A stretch of 64,000 bases of DNA from Echiichthys vipera (taxonomy: Eukaryota > Chordata > Actinopteri > Perciformes > Trachinidae). Location: contig OY829659.1 in NCBI GenBank assembly GCA_963691815.1, positions 13,898,184 through 13,962,183 of the forward strand. The letters are read 5' to 3'. Every line of letters begins with the position of its first letter. The stretch's first letter is position 1. Below the pieces are notes generated by a model, which saw only the letters and a program-made list of their open reading frames with translations, was not told the origin of the DNA and did no database searches. A program made the position numbers and the translations under genes. Shown here one piece after another: positions 36,261 to 50,838 of the stretch.

Positions 36261-37664
36261 ATTCCTTTGCTAACCAGTCCTTGTTCATTTCTTTACAAAT
36301 GAGACTAAGAGAGCTGAGCTAGCATGAAGACAAAAGAGACATATCCACCGTTACTACCCCTCCCATGTTCTTATCCCAGATAATAATCTTTGAATGCAAC
36401 ACCCTAATTATTGCTGCACCCTGTTTACATTGATGGGGATTGTGATTGGTGAGTATGACACAGTACTTTTACTCCACTGATGTGGAGGTTGCCAACATGT
36501 ATGGAGAACAGATAAGTCTTTATATCTGATACTTTGTCTTGCAGATTATGTCAGATATTCTGTGATGCTTGTGTTATGTTTGCCAAACTTTCCGAGTGCC
36601 AATTGATGACTCTTTGTCGGCATATCCTCTATTCTTCTGGCAAAATGATGTGTGTATATATGTGACTGTGACATGCCTGACTTGTTTTTTGCCATTATTG
36701 GGTGTTGACTAAAGTTTATCCACCCTTCATAATTTCAAAGACATATTTTGTCTTCACCTTTTCTGCATATAATTATTTTCTTTCCAGAACCGCAGACATT
36801 TTAAGAGATTAACATGTGGATACAATCGACAGTAATTAGTCAGAATCCTCAGCCAGTTGGTTGTTGAAGGGTTTAGCGGAAAGCCTCTACAGATAGATCT
36901 ACATCTTTGCTGACTCTTGGATGATGCTTTACATGTTATTTTCTGCCTGTAGAAACACACATGCTTTGTTTATCTCAACCTACATTGGATTCCATCTTAA
37001 ACCCACCTGATCCTGAAATAAAGTACTGCTGACTGCGGTTCTGCTTCTTGGCTTATTCATCTTTCTGTGTATCTTAATATAAGCTAGAAAAAAGATGCCG
37101 TACATTAGTTCAATGTAATGTCTACAGGGGATAAATGTCTTTGTGTGTGTGTGTGTGTGTGAGTGGGACCAACTGCAACTTCAGTGTGTTTTCTGATTAT
37201 TGGCTGAACATTGTTGCTAATGTGTTTGCCTACTGATGTACTGTATGTCAGTGAGTGCCTTATTAATATGGACTGAAGTAGCTGTGTATGCATCAGTCCA
37301 TCATGTTTAGAGATTACTGTAGCTGACTGTAATAGAGCTCATTAATTTACTCAGGAAATGGGGGATTTACATACTGATTAAAACATTCACACCAAGACAC
37401 ATGTTTGTTTGTATATTTGTCTTAAATTGATTATAAAAACTGTAAAAAAAAAAACAAAAAAAACATTAAAAAAAACAAACAGATCTGATGTAATGAGGGA
37501 GTTATGTGGCGGACTACTTTTTGGTCGGGAGGCAAGGTATTTGGTCAATAATCCCCTGTACAGCGACTTATTGTCTTTACAGCTTTTTTTTAATGTATTA
37601 GACAAAAGAGATACAATGTGTTAATATTTTAGTTTTAGAGGTTCTGGTACGCAGATTTTGTTAC

Positions 37665-37825
37665 CATTGCACAGAGCCAGGCTAGCTGATTCCCTGTGTT
37701 TCAAGTCCTCATGCTAAACCAAGGTAGCCGGCTGTTAGCTTTGGCTTTATATTTAGCGTACATAAGAGTGGTGTCAATTTTCTCATCCAGCGCTTGGCAA
37801 GAAAGTGAATAAGCGTATATAAACT
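37665..37825. repeat. Copy of a widespread percomorph interspersed repeat
   Basis: In order it contains AGAGCCAGGCTAGCTGATTC, CATGCTAAACCAAGG, GGCTGTTAGCTTTGGCTTTA, GAGTGGTGTCAATTTTCTCA and GCAAGAAAGTGAATAAGCGT. These words and their order match a repeat I know to be abundant in percomorph fish. I cannot assign its formal name. Confidence 0.65.
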
Positions 37826-39758
37826 TTTTCTTCTACTTAATTTTATGTGATTTGTGGTCTGTGCATGTTTCTCAAAGGTAGGCTTTTCTTATTTTTGTAA
37901 CACTTATTGTTTGTATTTTTTGAAAGTTGAAGGCCCAGGTCATTTAAATTATGTTGCCTGCCTATTGATCTTATGTGCACCTTACAAAAAAATGTGCAAA
38001 TTACCTTTATCATTGTTATTGCTGCAAAGAGTCAAGTGACCTCTTGTCATTCTCAGCATAGCTCTCCTCACCTTCAATCTGAGCAGAGGTCTGACAGAGT
38101 AACTGAAAACAGCCCATTGCCCTATTTTGTGATAATAAAAAAAAAAACCCCACTGGTCGTGTTCAAACTGTTTTCTGCCAGAATGTCAACGTCACAGAAA
38201 ACTTTGAAACTTGTGACAAATGAATTCAAAACATTACAGTTTGTAAGAATGCCTGGTAAAATTATGCATATTCTGCACCTTGTCAATACTAAATCTGTGG
38301 CTTTCTCTCAAATGGGAAGACTCAGATACTCTCAGATCTCTCCACTGCTCCAATCGGATTTCACTTCTCTGTGACAATGCATAAGCTGTGGTGATCAGAT
38401 AGCAGAGCTCTGAATCAGACACTTTTATGATCTAAATTATACTGATGTTTTTCTTCTTAGACAACATGCAAGGGGCTCAAGGCCATGGTTCTCTGTCCTG
38501 TAAAATCATATTAAACCACATCAGTGTAGCAGTGATTTAGGAGCAGCAATGTAAGAATGACCTATAAACAATAAAGTAAACAATATATAATGTTCCTTTT
38601 TGGTAGCCGCAGGTAACAAGCTAACCTCTCCCACATGAATATGAATAAGACTCATTGCTTTGGGCTAACGATGCACCGATGTTTGTCGTGTGACCTTGCA
38701 GTCTAAGCACCAGAATTTGTTGGCTCATTAGCAAATGATAAAATTAACTGGACTGTTGACTTGCTGGTTTTTGGTCCATATTTTTCCTCTGGGCCATTAG
38801 GAGGCATTACAGGGTCAGCAGATAACAGTTAAACCACTGGCCTCCTCTGAAAAAGCAACATGCAGTTGTATGTGTGTCAAGTCCAACACTGCATATGTCT
38901 GTTGTGTTTTTCGCTACATGACATTGTGGTTTGTGTTTGATATGTTTGGCAATTCAATGTTTTTATATACGTTTACAGCCGCCCCTGCTTCTAAATAGCA
39001 ACTGCAGACGTTACAAAGAAAAAACAGGGATATATTTGAAATATATCCTACATATTTATGAATTTGGGTACATTTTTAATAACCTAAAAATAAGGTTATT
39101 ACCGACAAGGGTCCTGGGTGCATTGTACTTAGATCTGTCTACTTATGATCTGATCACTCAGGACAGACTTAAGAAACAGATCAGAATGAGGCCCATGTTA
39201 TTGTGTAGGTGAGGGCGATGGGGCCATAGAGGAGGTTGGGTCCATGATTTGTTACACTTGACGGTTGAAATAATTGACGTCTCACCTATCACGTCAAACC
39301 CAAGCTGCCCATCACAGTGTTGCATCTGATGCTTGTAGTCGTTTCTTTGTGTTGATCACGAAGGGATGCAGTCGAACACCTGATGCCAGCTCCTTCTGCA
39401 GTTTGTTGGTCTGTCAGTCACATCAGTCATCACTATTAATGAGTGCAGTTGTGTCTTTCTATATACCTGTCCAATTTATTTTTCTGTTTGGATTGCACCA
39501 ATGTGTGTATACCACTGTGCATGTGTATACATAGGTTTGTCCCATGCTAATGGGAAATGCAATAGCGCTAGACAGGGATTAGCGGATATGACCCGAAGCA
39601 ACCAGTAGTTACTGTGACTCTAAGAGAAACGTAGCAGGCCAGAAGGGATGTACTGTTGTGGCCCAGCATTACATACATTATTCATCAGCTCTGCTCGCAT
39701 GGTTGGTGATAATGATTTTATCAAATCTGGCAAGGTGGTTGGTTTCTTGGTTGGGGGC

Positions 39759-39774
39759 GGGGGGGGGGGGGGGG
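39759..39774. repeat. Poly-G run
   Basis: Sixteen consecutive G on the plus strand, a possible quadruplex or assembly-sensitive site. Confidence 0.9.
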
Positions 39775-40589
39775 CATAGGCATCCTGCATGTGTATATGT
39801 GCATGTCTTTGTTGTCCCTTTTCCAATACAGTTTGTTCATGGATTTCAATATGATAATGTTTAGCAACAGATATGGCAGGAGGCATGAAATGGAAAACCA
39901 ATTTCTGTCCCTTCAGCCCTTAACTGATATTACCATCCCCACCAACGTATGCATGCTGCAATAACGTCTGATAAAGATTGAAAGGTGGAGTCTATTGTGC
40001 TGAAAGGCCAGCTCAGGTGTGCAGGAAGACGGCAGAAAAAACAGAAAACGTGAATGGGCTAACTGTCAGGCTGAGAACTAACAATTATTCACATTACAAA
40101 AGCAGCATGCCAGATCATGAGTGCAGACAGCAAAACAAGCAAACAAATACTGTCCTGATATTTCTCCAGCCCTCCACTCTGCTTACATAACCTCCTCCAC
40201 CTGCTGTTGTTACTATTACCTCCTCGGTATTCTGCCTGTGCCAACATGCCATCACAGCCATTGCTCTGAGTTGTCCTAAACTACTAACCAATAACCTCTC
40301 CTCTCCTTGGATAATTGCATTACAGCCCAATAACACTTTGTTTGGGTAGGAGTGTGGGAACTGGTTGTCTAAGTCGCTTTTCATCCTCCTGGATTGGTTA
40401 TTTCCTGTTTCAGCTGGCTCCTAGCAGGACACGACCTTCTCCAGCTAATTTGTTAGATAACACAGAAGGAAACAAACAGGGGAGACAAAAATGAAGGGGA
40501 TAGACTGGGAAGAGAATGAGGTCTGATGAGTAGACAGGCGCTAGGAGACAGTGAGAAAGACAGCATACTGTACGTGCGCACAGACACAG

Positions 40590-40774
<185 letters not shown>

Positions 40775-41469
40775 GCTGAAATGTCATCATGTGCCTGCGG
40801 GTAAAAAGCTGTAACTGTGTGTGTGTTGTCCGTGCACTTCTGTTAGCGACTTTGTGCTTGTGAGTGTCTCCCCTGTGGAGGCTGTGTCACCTCCTTTTGT
40901 TGGTGTAGATCTGTTGCCTTCCCTGCCCTTTGTCCTGACATGTTTACTTCTATTGATGCTAAATACTCCCAGATAGCAGTTATTTTAAGAGGTGCACGGT
41001 GCAGCAGGCAGAGACAATGGAGATCATCAGCATGTTATGTAATCGTCCCTGTTTTTTCTCATGAAATCCTTTGTCTTCAATCCAAACATTTTGATTAATG
41101 TTAATCTCCAGTGAGAAATGTATTATTGAAGTGTATTTTACTTAATCATTAGTACATATTTGTAGATACACTAATGCAATGTAACAGCTCGCCTACCAAA
41201 GCGCTTAATGTAGCATTTTCAGCAGTGAACTGAATCATGTTGTGGGACCTTCTCACCTGACACATCAACAAGTTTATTTAAAAAAATGCCTGAAGGTTAT
41301 TTATTTTTTCTTGGATCTTAGCGTGCTGAGGACATTTTGCCAAAATTGTAATCTCTCAACACTTCCTTTCTTTTGATGTAGAGATTCATGTGCACAAGGT
41401 ATAAAAGGCTATTTCAAAGACCCACATAATTATTCCTTAATGAAATTCCGGGTAGTAAAGTGCAATATT

Positions 41470-41790
41470 GTCATAGGACTGGGGAATATGATGATATGTA
41501 TCATCAAAGTCATATAAAAATGTCTATCACATGTGTTTTTCTCTATCATTTCCAAATCAATGTTGAAAAACCAGCGGCTGAACTGCGCTATGGCAATATT
41601 TACAACGCTTTACGTTTTGATCTTTTCATGTTATGTTTATTTTGCACTAAACTTGTTTATAAAATGAGAAAATACTCTACTACTTTTTGTACTTTTCATA
41701 CAAAAATAGGCTGGTTATTTTATATATACTACTTATTTACTAAATTACCAGAAATCATGCTATATCATGACATATATCAAATTGCCTAAC
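41470..41790. repeat. Probable interspersed repeat
   Basis: Left portion GGACTGGGGAATATGATGAT and right portion TATATCATGACATATATCAA resemble the ends of a teleost DNA repeat that typically carries 'gggcgatatg...atatcg'. The 109-codon frame across it has no protein-like features. Confidence 0.4.
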
Positions 41791-42639
41791 GTACAGCCAT
41801 TTAATTTCAGCCAAACATAAATATATTGTCTAACACATTTTACTGTGACATTGTTTTCCTAGTCTTACAAAAACTCTTTCAAATTGCATCAATGTTTAAA
41901 CTGTTTGTATTTACCTTTGTCACATGCACCTTTGTTTGCTTGTGCTGACGACAAAGGCAAATACTAACAAAATAAGTGACACTATGAAGTCTTGAATTTA
42001 TTCTGTCCCACCTCAACAAAGACCTGGAAAGTGGGATATTTGGATTGTGCTGCAGGCGTGGTTTGAGTATTTTTTTTATTTAGGTTTTGATACTTTTTTT
42101 GCCATAAAAACTGGGCCACTGTTGGAATCCATTGTAATTGTTGTGAATCCAAACAAACTCTCTGTGAAGGAGCAGGCTACACACTCTTCAGAGCCACGTT
42201 TCAGAACTACAGGTGGTCATTTCTTTATAAAAAGCATGGGAGAAAATAGCAAAACCATTGGAGGGCTCATTCTTTTTTTTTATTGAAGCCTCTGTTACAG
42301 AAAGCCTAGTGGGTTATACGATGGTGAAGGAAAGATGGTCGGGCAGCATAACACAAGCTACAGCTGCTCTTGTGGAAGGTTTCCAAGGAATGAGACATGT
42401 TCTTCTTGTACATTGCACCATATTGAATTTTACAAGTCACTCCTTTTAAGATAGTATTCTCTATCTACTTTTCAGAGTGTTTTGATGATTTATGATCTTT
42501 TTTTTTTTTATCATTCCCCCTTATAATTACTGTATTAGTCCATTTACTTGTCGGCACATGTGTTTATGTCTGTATCCTTGTTTATTTATGCATATCTCTG
42601 CTTGCCCACTTTATCTATATGCCCTTGTTGTTTTTTTTT

Positions 42640-42758
42640 TGTAGAACTTGAGGCCAGAGAGCCAGCAATTAAAAAGAGGACTGAGACATCTAAAGGCTTA
42701 GAGGCACAGACCCAGCACACATGCTGGCAGTCAATTGGCAAGCCAGGGGAGGTGAAAT

Positions 42759-42804
<46 letters not shown>

Positions 42805-43101
42805 GGGAGAACCAGAGAGAAGAGGGCGGGCTCAGACTCAGCCACCGCGCACACACACACCCTCTCCTCAGCCTTCAGTCTGGTCTTGGCGTGCAAGAGG
42901 CAGCATGTGTGAGTATGTGCTGTAATGTGTGTGCGCGTGTGTGTATGTGTGTAGAGTCAAACGCTGCGCTGGAGTGCGGGAGACTCACTGATGCAAGGAT
43001 TCCCCTGTTTGCTCTCTGAAAGGACACATGCTGACTGTGTTTTAACCACCACAGGGAATTAACGGTTACTCACAGAGGAAACACTGGGAGCTGAAATAAA
43101 G
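42640..43101 (+). other. Candidate tiam1 upstream exon or promoter region
   Basis: Less AT-rich than its surroundings and dominated by a (GA)n tract at 42761-42802. A possible donor lies at AATAAAG|GTAAAG (43101/43102) and a possible acceptor at CCACCACAG (43054). The GC content and position fit an untranslated first exon of tiam1 or of a transcript variant, but the support is weak. Confidence 0.2.
42761..42802. repeat. (GA)n microsatellite
   Basis: About 20 GA units with AAG interruptions. Confidence 0.9.
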
Positions 43102-43391
43102 GTAAAGAGATACATTTCATGTTTTGAGAATGTTTTGTGAGCTTTGTAAATGACGGAGATAGAGATGCTTGAGTGTTTAAGATAACCACTCTCATGTTGT
43201 GTGTGTGTTTAGTTTGATTAACCATTTGGGTTATGTTAATGTTTGTATGAGGAAGAGGAAAGGAGGTGAAGTTATGACTGACTTCTTCCAAGAGTACAAG
43301 CTTTTTGTTGTGCATGGTCCATATATACAGTATAAACAGTATATATTTGTTAAATGTCTGTATACCAATGTATTTTGTAGGCTGTCTTACA

Positions 43392-43393
<2 letters not shown>

Positions 43394-43436
<43 letters not shown>
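43394..43436. repeat. (TG)n microsatellite
   Basis: About 21 uninterrupted TG units. Confidence 0.95.
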
Positions 43437-43440
<4 letters not shown>

Positions 43441-43874
43441 GACTTCGTCAATCATTAATGTTCTCATTGGGACATTGCCTGCTTTCCAACACGGGGTAAT
43501 TTAGTGATAACAAAATACCTTAACGGCTCTCCGGACCGGCACCACCTGACATTTCCCCCGCCATTGAACAAACTGCACAGTTTAAAGTGCAAACAAAGTA
43601 ATGCATGCTTTAGTGTGTGAATATTTGACTGTGTGTTTTTACGTAAGAGGTACAGCAGAGATGAAATTACTTGAGATAAAGTGAGGTATCAAATACTCAA
43701 GCAGTACTTATGACTTGTGAAAAGCTTGTGAGAGAGCACTCTGAAAAGATGAAAAATATGTACAGGTCACAGTCCTCAACATTTCTGGTTATGCCATCAA
43801 AGGTTCACAATGCAAAATGAAGAGAGAGGGATCACACACTAACGGATTTCGATCTGATAAAGACATTAGCCTAC

Positions 43875-43875
<1 letters not shown>

Positions 43876-43916
<41 letters not shown>

Positions 43917-43920
43917 TGTG
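43876..43920. repeat. (TG)n microsatellite
   Basis: About 22 TG units with one GA interruption near the end. Confidence 0.95.
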
Positions 43921-44176
43921 TGGAAATATTAATCGAGGATAGCAGAGGTAAAACAGCTAAAGAGCAGAATAGAGAAGGACTAGACTGACAAAGAGGGCGG
44001 CCTAAAGAGACTACTGAAAAGTCTTGGGAACAGAAAGGTAGTGTGGTACTACAGACTTGGCAGAGAGCAACAGTCAGAACAGACGGAATATAAGAGAGAG
44101 GATAAAGGGAAAGTTAAAAGGAGATTCAAAAACAAAGGTGAGTCTGCAAATGTGTACTGTTTTATCTGTCAGTCAA

Positions 44177-44178
<2 letters not shown>

Positions 44179-44237
<59 letters not shown>
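44179..44237. repeat. (TG)n-poly-G composite
   Basis: About 42 bp of TG running directly into 17 consecutive G. Confidence 0.95.
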
Positions 44238-44860
44238 TGTTAGGTCTCAGCTGTGCAGAGGGTCAACTCTAGGCATCCAGACAGCCAAAGAATTAGGAGG
44301 GGGGTCAAAGGGCATAGAGTCTCTGCTGTCCTTCCTCCTCTCACTTTCATGCGTCTCTGGAGAAGAGGAAGATAATAAAAAATATATATAAAAATATCTG
44401 TTTTCTTGGATGTTTGGTTTTTATTAAGATTATTCAGTACAGATCAAATGAAATAGAGTAGTAAATAAATACTGATATCGATATTAGGCGTTTATTCAAT
44501 TTCCTTCTCACCCACCAAGCTACAATGAAAGGGACTGGTCTAAACACTGGGACTTAGTAAGTAGTAGTAACTTAGTATTTCAGTAATTTGGTTGCACTCA
44601 GATCCTCATAGCCCTGGTAAATCATAAAATGCTACTTCCCATCATCCACCGTGATTATAAAGGCTTTGCTATTAGTGTTTGTTTTGATTTGGAGAAGAAA
44701 TACGAACGATAGACTAGTCATTCCTCTCCCTACCTCTCTTTTCTTGTTATCTTTCTTGCTACAATCCACTGCTTCAGTTGCTACCACGAGGAAGTTCAAT
44801 ATTGGCAGGGTGTTTTAAGGAAGTGATCCGTGAAAGGATTTATAGTGGCAGATAAAAATG

Positions 44861-44969
<109 letters not shown>

Positions 44970-46572
44970 CTTTTTCTTTTTTCTACATTGACAAAGACTT
45001 TGCGAAAGCCTGGGGCTGTGAAAAGGGGGGGAAAGCCATTATCTCATACACAGTTACACACCGCTCTTCCAGGTTAATGTTTGTGTGTGTGTTTTTGTTT
45101 GTGTGTCCATTTACTACGTGTGCAAGTGTGCTCAGGACAAATATGTGTGCATCCACACAACCATGTGCTCAGTCTGTGTACAGTAAGCTAATATAGTGTG
45201 TGAGCGTGAAAGGGGGGGATGGTGCTCCGCTAAGTGAGCCCTGTGGGTGTGTGTGTGTGTGTGTACAAACTGACCCAGATTGATACACTGCTCTCTTGCT
45301 AAGTCAGCTCACCTATAGGGCAGATATAGGTAGACAAATCCTCTTTTACACACATCCAGCCTCACGTAAACAGTGAAACTGACACAATTACTACATGGCT
45401 CCATCCTATACCTGAACCAACAGAGTACACGCTTTATAATATATATTCAGCAGCCTTACTATAATCTATACTATAAATACAAATATTAAAGTCGTACTCA
45501 TCCTTTGATCTGCTCACGTAATGCTCATAAAGCACTCGTGCATCAAACAATACATTATATAAATAGGAATAATAATCATTGTCAGCGTCATCACTCGAGT
45601 TTGTTGCAAATTCTCTCACATCTTTATCCTCCACTGTGAATATGACTCTTCTGACCTTGTGGCACACGGACGCCCTCTCTTTATGATTACACATACAGTA
45701 CATAAGATGCAGTTTGATGAGCATGTGGCTGGCACGATAAAGGGATGATGCAATTAACATGAAAGGGATGATCTCTCTCTCTCTCTCTCCTTCTCCCTCT
45801 ATCATCTTTGCCCGTCTTCATTTCTCATCTTCTAACCGTTGTCAGAAAGCGCACAGTCCCTCTTCCTCAGTGGTCCTCTTATTTCTGCCGTTAAGCAAAT
45901 ATAGGGCTTATGTACCCCCCTACCCCCCAAACGTCTCCCCACATGCAATCAAGCTGTATAAATGTTTGTGTTTGACTGTGTGCCTGTCGGTTCTCTGTGC
46001 ATCTGTCTGTCCCTCGCTCAATTCATTTTGATTCTCAGTCACTTGCAGCCAAACACACATATTGTGAAAGTCTGTTTTGGGGGAAACCAAGACAAAACTG
46101 ACAGCTGAGGATGGGGAGACACTGAAATGTTTTATATTCTCTGGTTTCACTGGTGTCTTGTTAAAGTTTCCAGTTCTGTCATCGGGAATGATTTACAGAA
46201 CAGGAAAGCAGGGGAAAGTATTTGCTTGATCTGGTCAAACCATTCTACTGGTAATGATGGACTGCAAGTAGATGTTGTTTCATTTTGAGAGCACACAGGT
46301 CAAATAGCTTGGAAACCCCTGGATTTTACATATATGCTGGTGCATGTGTGTGTGCATTCTCTGGTCCTGGACTTTGGCACGACCTTTTGAAAATATGAGA
46401 AACTGCAAGACAAGAGAGGCTGAATGCGTCAGTGGCAATATTATGTCACATTGACGTATTTGCTTATGTGTGCCCGTTGGTAATGTCACTTGTCTGGTTG
46501 AGCAGGACTACAAGAGTTGTTAGCAGGGGAGTGTGAAACGTCAGGTGAAGATTGATTTTATAATTTCTTCAT

Positions 46573-46861
<289 letters not shown>

Positions 46862-47968
46862 AAGACTCCTAAACATCAACCCCCAGATAAGAAGAAGATG
46901 CAAAAAGAGTGGGAGTAGCAGAAGGGGATGCCTCTAATTTGTGAAGGGTCCAGATGGGGGAGGGGTGTCTCAGAGCTGACATGAGCTGGCATGTTCACTC
47001 ATTTCCTCTCTTTTGTCTGCTCTGTGTCTGCTGATGAATTGGGAGTTTCTTCCTATCTTCCTTTTTTCTTTCTTCCTCTCTTTTTTCTTTATCTCTCTCT
47101 GTTGCGATCCCCGTCATCCCTCCTTCCTTCCTCTCTGGGTGTGACAGCATTGCCATCCCTGTCATGTCTGCCCATTATCTCTGATCGGTGTTGCGTTCCA
47201 GCCCACACATCGGCTCTGGTTGCCAACTGATGATTTGTAAATGCATGTGCGTGTGTCTGTGTGTGCATCCATACATCTACATCTTATTTGAAGGTTAGAT
47301 ATTTTTTGAGGGTGCCCTCGATTCAGAAGAATAGCAAAAGAGGGTGAATACGGATGTAATTTTTTTACAGCCTTATTAGCAAAGAAAGGATGCATACAGT
47401 GCACACAAACAAAAATATGCCATGCCAAAAAAGTCCAATTTCAAAAGGGGAGTTAATGTGAAAATGTGTTTTTTTTTTAAAAAAGGAAGCGTGTGTTTAG
47501 ATGATGTCACCTGCACAGGAAGCTGGTGTATAAGACTTCAGAGTGAGAGAGTGGAAATACATTTGTGTGTGAAGTGCTGAGTAGGGATTTAAGGGAGGAA
47601 TTACTGTGGGAGTGCAAAGAAGTGTCTTCAAAGATTGTCTTTATGCTTTGTTTGCACTGGGGAGATTTGGTCTTCCTGGGATTTCCTTTTTTTATACACT
47701 GTATCTGCTTGGAAATCTTCTCACTCCCTAAATAAGTCCCCTGCTCTCTCCTCTCTTCTCCTCCTGCTTTTCTTTATCCCCCACATTACATTAGTTGCAT
47801 GAAGAGAATGCTGACCGGCGACTCAGTGCTCATCACATAGTCACACTTCACGCTTCTGCTTGTTGACCTGGAAGTGATGCAGTGGGATCGTACAAGGCAG
47901 TCTCAAAAGCCTCCTTGTGCATTTGTAAGTGTGTGCATGTGCAAATATGTATGGGAATATGTCTGAAT

Positions 47969-47976
47969 GTGTGTGT

Positions 47977-48007
<31 letters not shown>

Positions 48008-48009
48008 GG
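47969..48009. repeat. (TG)n-poly-G composite
   Basis: About 11 TG units running into 19 consecutive G. Confidence 0.95.
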
Positions 48010-48965
48010 TTGACAAAAGCAACGATGAAGGCTTACGGGCATAGCTGCATGGATTTTTTTATTTGTTCTTTGGATTGAGTTTCTGTGGGGATAAAAACCC
48101 TATGGTGTGTGCTGTATGAGGTTTCTATCAGACTGCATGTTTTTTTGTTTTTGTCCTTTTGGTGCGTTCGCTTTTAGACACGTGAATGTGTGTGCATGTG
48201 CGGTCAGATTGCCTTTGTCCTCTCGCCTCAGGCCCTGCACTCAGATGTCAGTGAGTCGTGTGGAGCTTATACAGGTCACTAATGCACTAAGAGGGGAGCC
48301 TCTATTCACCGTAACCACTCAGAGCCCAAACAATAACCTCCAGTTCGAGTCCGCACAAGAGCTCATCGCCCAGGAAGTGGACCCATTGACCTAGATCCAA
48401 CCCCATCCACTGATGAGACGCCGCATAGTGACATGTTGTTGACATCTTTGTCTAAGTGATAGTCTTGTTTTTTTTACCATAAGACATCATTTAGACATTC
48501 ACTTAAGGGGAATCGTGCAGTAGCCATTATGTTTTTACCAACCTTTATAACCTTTTTAATGACTAGCGTTTACCCACATTTGCTCATATTTGTATGATGA
48601 AAAATGAATAATGCCTACCCTACTGGGCTGTGTGTTAAGTTAAAGTCATTTTAATGTTCAAATGTGTCTATTGATACATACATACAGTACATATTGGCTT
48701 GATTTCCTGAAAAGAGTTCTACTAGTGCTGAAACAAGCAAGTCAGCGATTACTTATTATTACTATATTACTCATTTTAAGTAATAAAAATAGTGATAAGT
48801 TTCAGCTGAATTTTGTTTTAATCTAGACCTAAGCTTAAGCTCTGTGTGGCAAACTTGATATGTTGTGTGCTTCAATTACTGAAGCAGTTTGTCATTGAAA
48901 TTTGGGGAACATTGATGCACCTTTCTGGGCGTGGGTACACTCTTATTCTCTAAATCTGTCACACC

Positions 48966-48969
<4 letters not shown>

Positions 48970-49002
<33 letters not shown>
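48970..49002. repeat. (TG)n microsatellite
   Basis: About 16 uninterrupted TG units. Confidence 0.95.
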
Positions 49003-49004
<2 letters not shown>

Positions 49005-49373
49005 CATGTAAAAAGTACAATATATGGCTTATATCTATTGTGGGTTTTTTTTCTTCTTTTTGGCCAGTAGGACCCATTTTTCACATTCTTCAGAAAGTGA
49101 AGTAAAGGTTTTGTGTACCCCAGGATCGTACTGTATTGTTTTGGTGGTCTGTGTGTCCTCTGTTGGCCTGAGAAGCAGAGACACAACAATGTGAGGTACT
49201 ATTTGTCTGTCACATTCTTGCTAAACATCTTACCCACATCCCTTACTTCGTGAATTGTATCCTATCTCTTCTTCAAGGGGGTGCTTTGTTTTCAAGCACC
49301 GCTGTTGACTCAGGTGCGGGGATGTGCTAAGATAACTTCCCCTTCCACCTCACGCTGTCTTCCCTTCCTCCCT

Positions 49374-49378
<5 letters not shown>

Positions 49379-49452
<74 letters not shown>
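49379..49452. repeat. (CT)n microsatellite
   Basis: About 74 bp of CT with one CCT interruption. Confidence 0.95.
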
Positions 49453-50500
49453 CACCTCTGTAGTCCACCGCTGGGTTTGCATTATTCTCTGCCAACTTCT
49501 TTATTTAAACTACCTGCTTACTCACCTCTGTCAGGTTTATAGTGTCGTGGTGACTCCTCTAGTCCTTCTCCTACCATAATCTCATTTCCTTTCTTTCTTT
49601 CTTCCTTGATAGTACCCTCTCCACTTTCCTCTTACAATATCTGTCCTTGTGCAGCCATGACAAAAGCCTCTCTCACTTTCTCCTTGGTAATAATTAGGAT
49701 AATGCTACAAAGGTTTTGCACAGCCTCAGCAGAAAAAAAAAAAATAATAAAGTGATAACAGTGCCTTATTTGATTATAACCAGAGTAAGCTAATACCTGC
49801 ATATTGCATTGTTGTATTTAAACCTTTATCACGCTATTTCTACCTTTCTTTCAGTGAAAACCTCACACACACAGTAACCCACTCCAGGTAGCCTTACCTC
49901 AGCCATGTTGTTACTGACTGATTGGTGCCTGTTCACATCTGCCCTACTTTGAACTGACACAACATCTATCTCTATCAGCCCCTCAGGACCTATCAGCACC
50001 ACTCCACCTCTTTACCTCTCGTCTCCTTCTACCTCAGCACACGTCATTTATCTTTCTACCTGTGGCCCAACACTTGATTCCACCAGCTAACAGCCTCTCA
50101 TCCCCCTTTCAGCACCATCATTTTTTTTCAGACCCCTTCTGCTTCTTTCATCCCATCCCCCTATCTCAACCTCCCACCTCAATCAGTATCCCCTTTGCCT
50201 AAAATCCCCCTTATCCCCCCTCTCACTCGCTCGCTTGCTTAGCCACCCTGTTATTTTGCTGTCCCTTCAGCACACACAGAGTGGAATAGGAAGTTTTACC
50301 CACCAATTTGGCTCCATTTGCACCTGCGTTTGTCTGCGGGTGTCTTTACATTACAGTGTCTGACAATATTTGGTGCCACAATTAAGTATGTTTAAACTTG
50401 GCCATTGATGGAATGGAAACACTGAAACAGATTTTCTATAATACACTTTTCACACTGATAGATAAAAAGTCAAAGTCTTTTATGATTATAAAGCAGGTCT

Positions 50501-50635
50501 AGGTGCTATATAAATACTGTGAAAGTATAAACGCTCAATCCACAGAGAAATGCACGCAACCTGTATTCTGAAACCGTGTCTTTAAACGTGGCGTCAGGAC
50601 TTCTGTACTGTTGTGATGTCACAACTAAACTATAC

Positions 50636-50645
<10 letters not shown>
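50501..50645 (+). repeat. Dispersed repeat, copy 1
   Basis: It shares, in the same order, AGGTGCTATATAA, TACTGTGAAAGTA, TCCACAGAGAAATGCAC, CTGTATTC, GAAAC and ATACTATATATA with 58818-58950. Its AT tail grades into the (AT)n array that follows. Confidence 0.8.
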
Positions 50646-50677
<32 letters not shown>

Positions 50678-50772
50678 TCCACTCCCTATATATATATAAC
50701 CCTCCAGCTCCCTGGCCTCTGGTAGAGGACCCGAGGTTAGAGAAAGGGTCAACCACCTGCGCACCCGAGGAC

Positions 50773-50815
<43 letters not shown>

Positions 50816-50838
50816 TATGTATCTATATATATATATAA
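50636..50838. repeat. Two (AT)n arrays around a GC-richer island
   Basis: (AT)n tracts at 50636-50698 and 50772-50838 enclose about 75 bp of GC-richer sequence (CCTCTGGTAGAGGACCCGAG). The island is probably a fragment of an interspersed repeat. Confidence 0.8.

Noticed and set aside
48107..48394. 95-codon frame as a coding exon
   Set aside because: The second half looks mildly protein-like, but no homology, acceptor or donor supports it.
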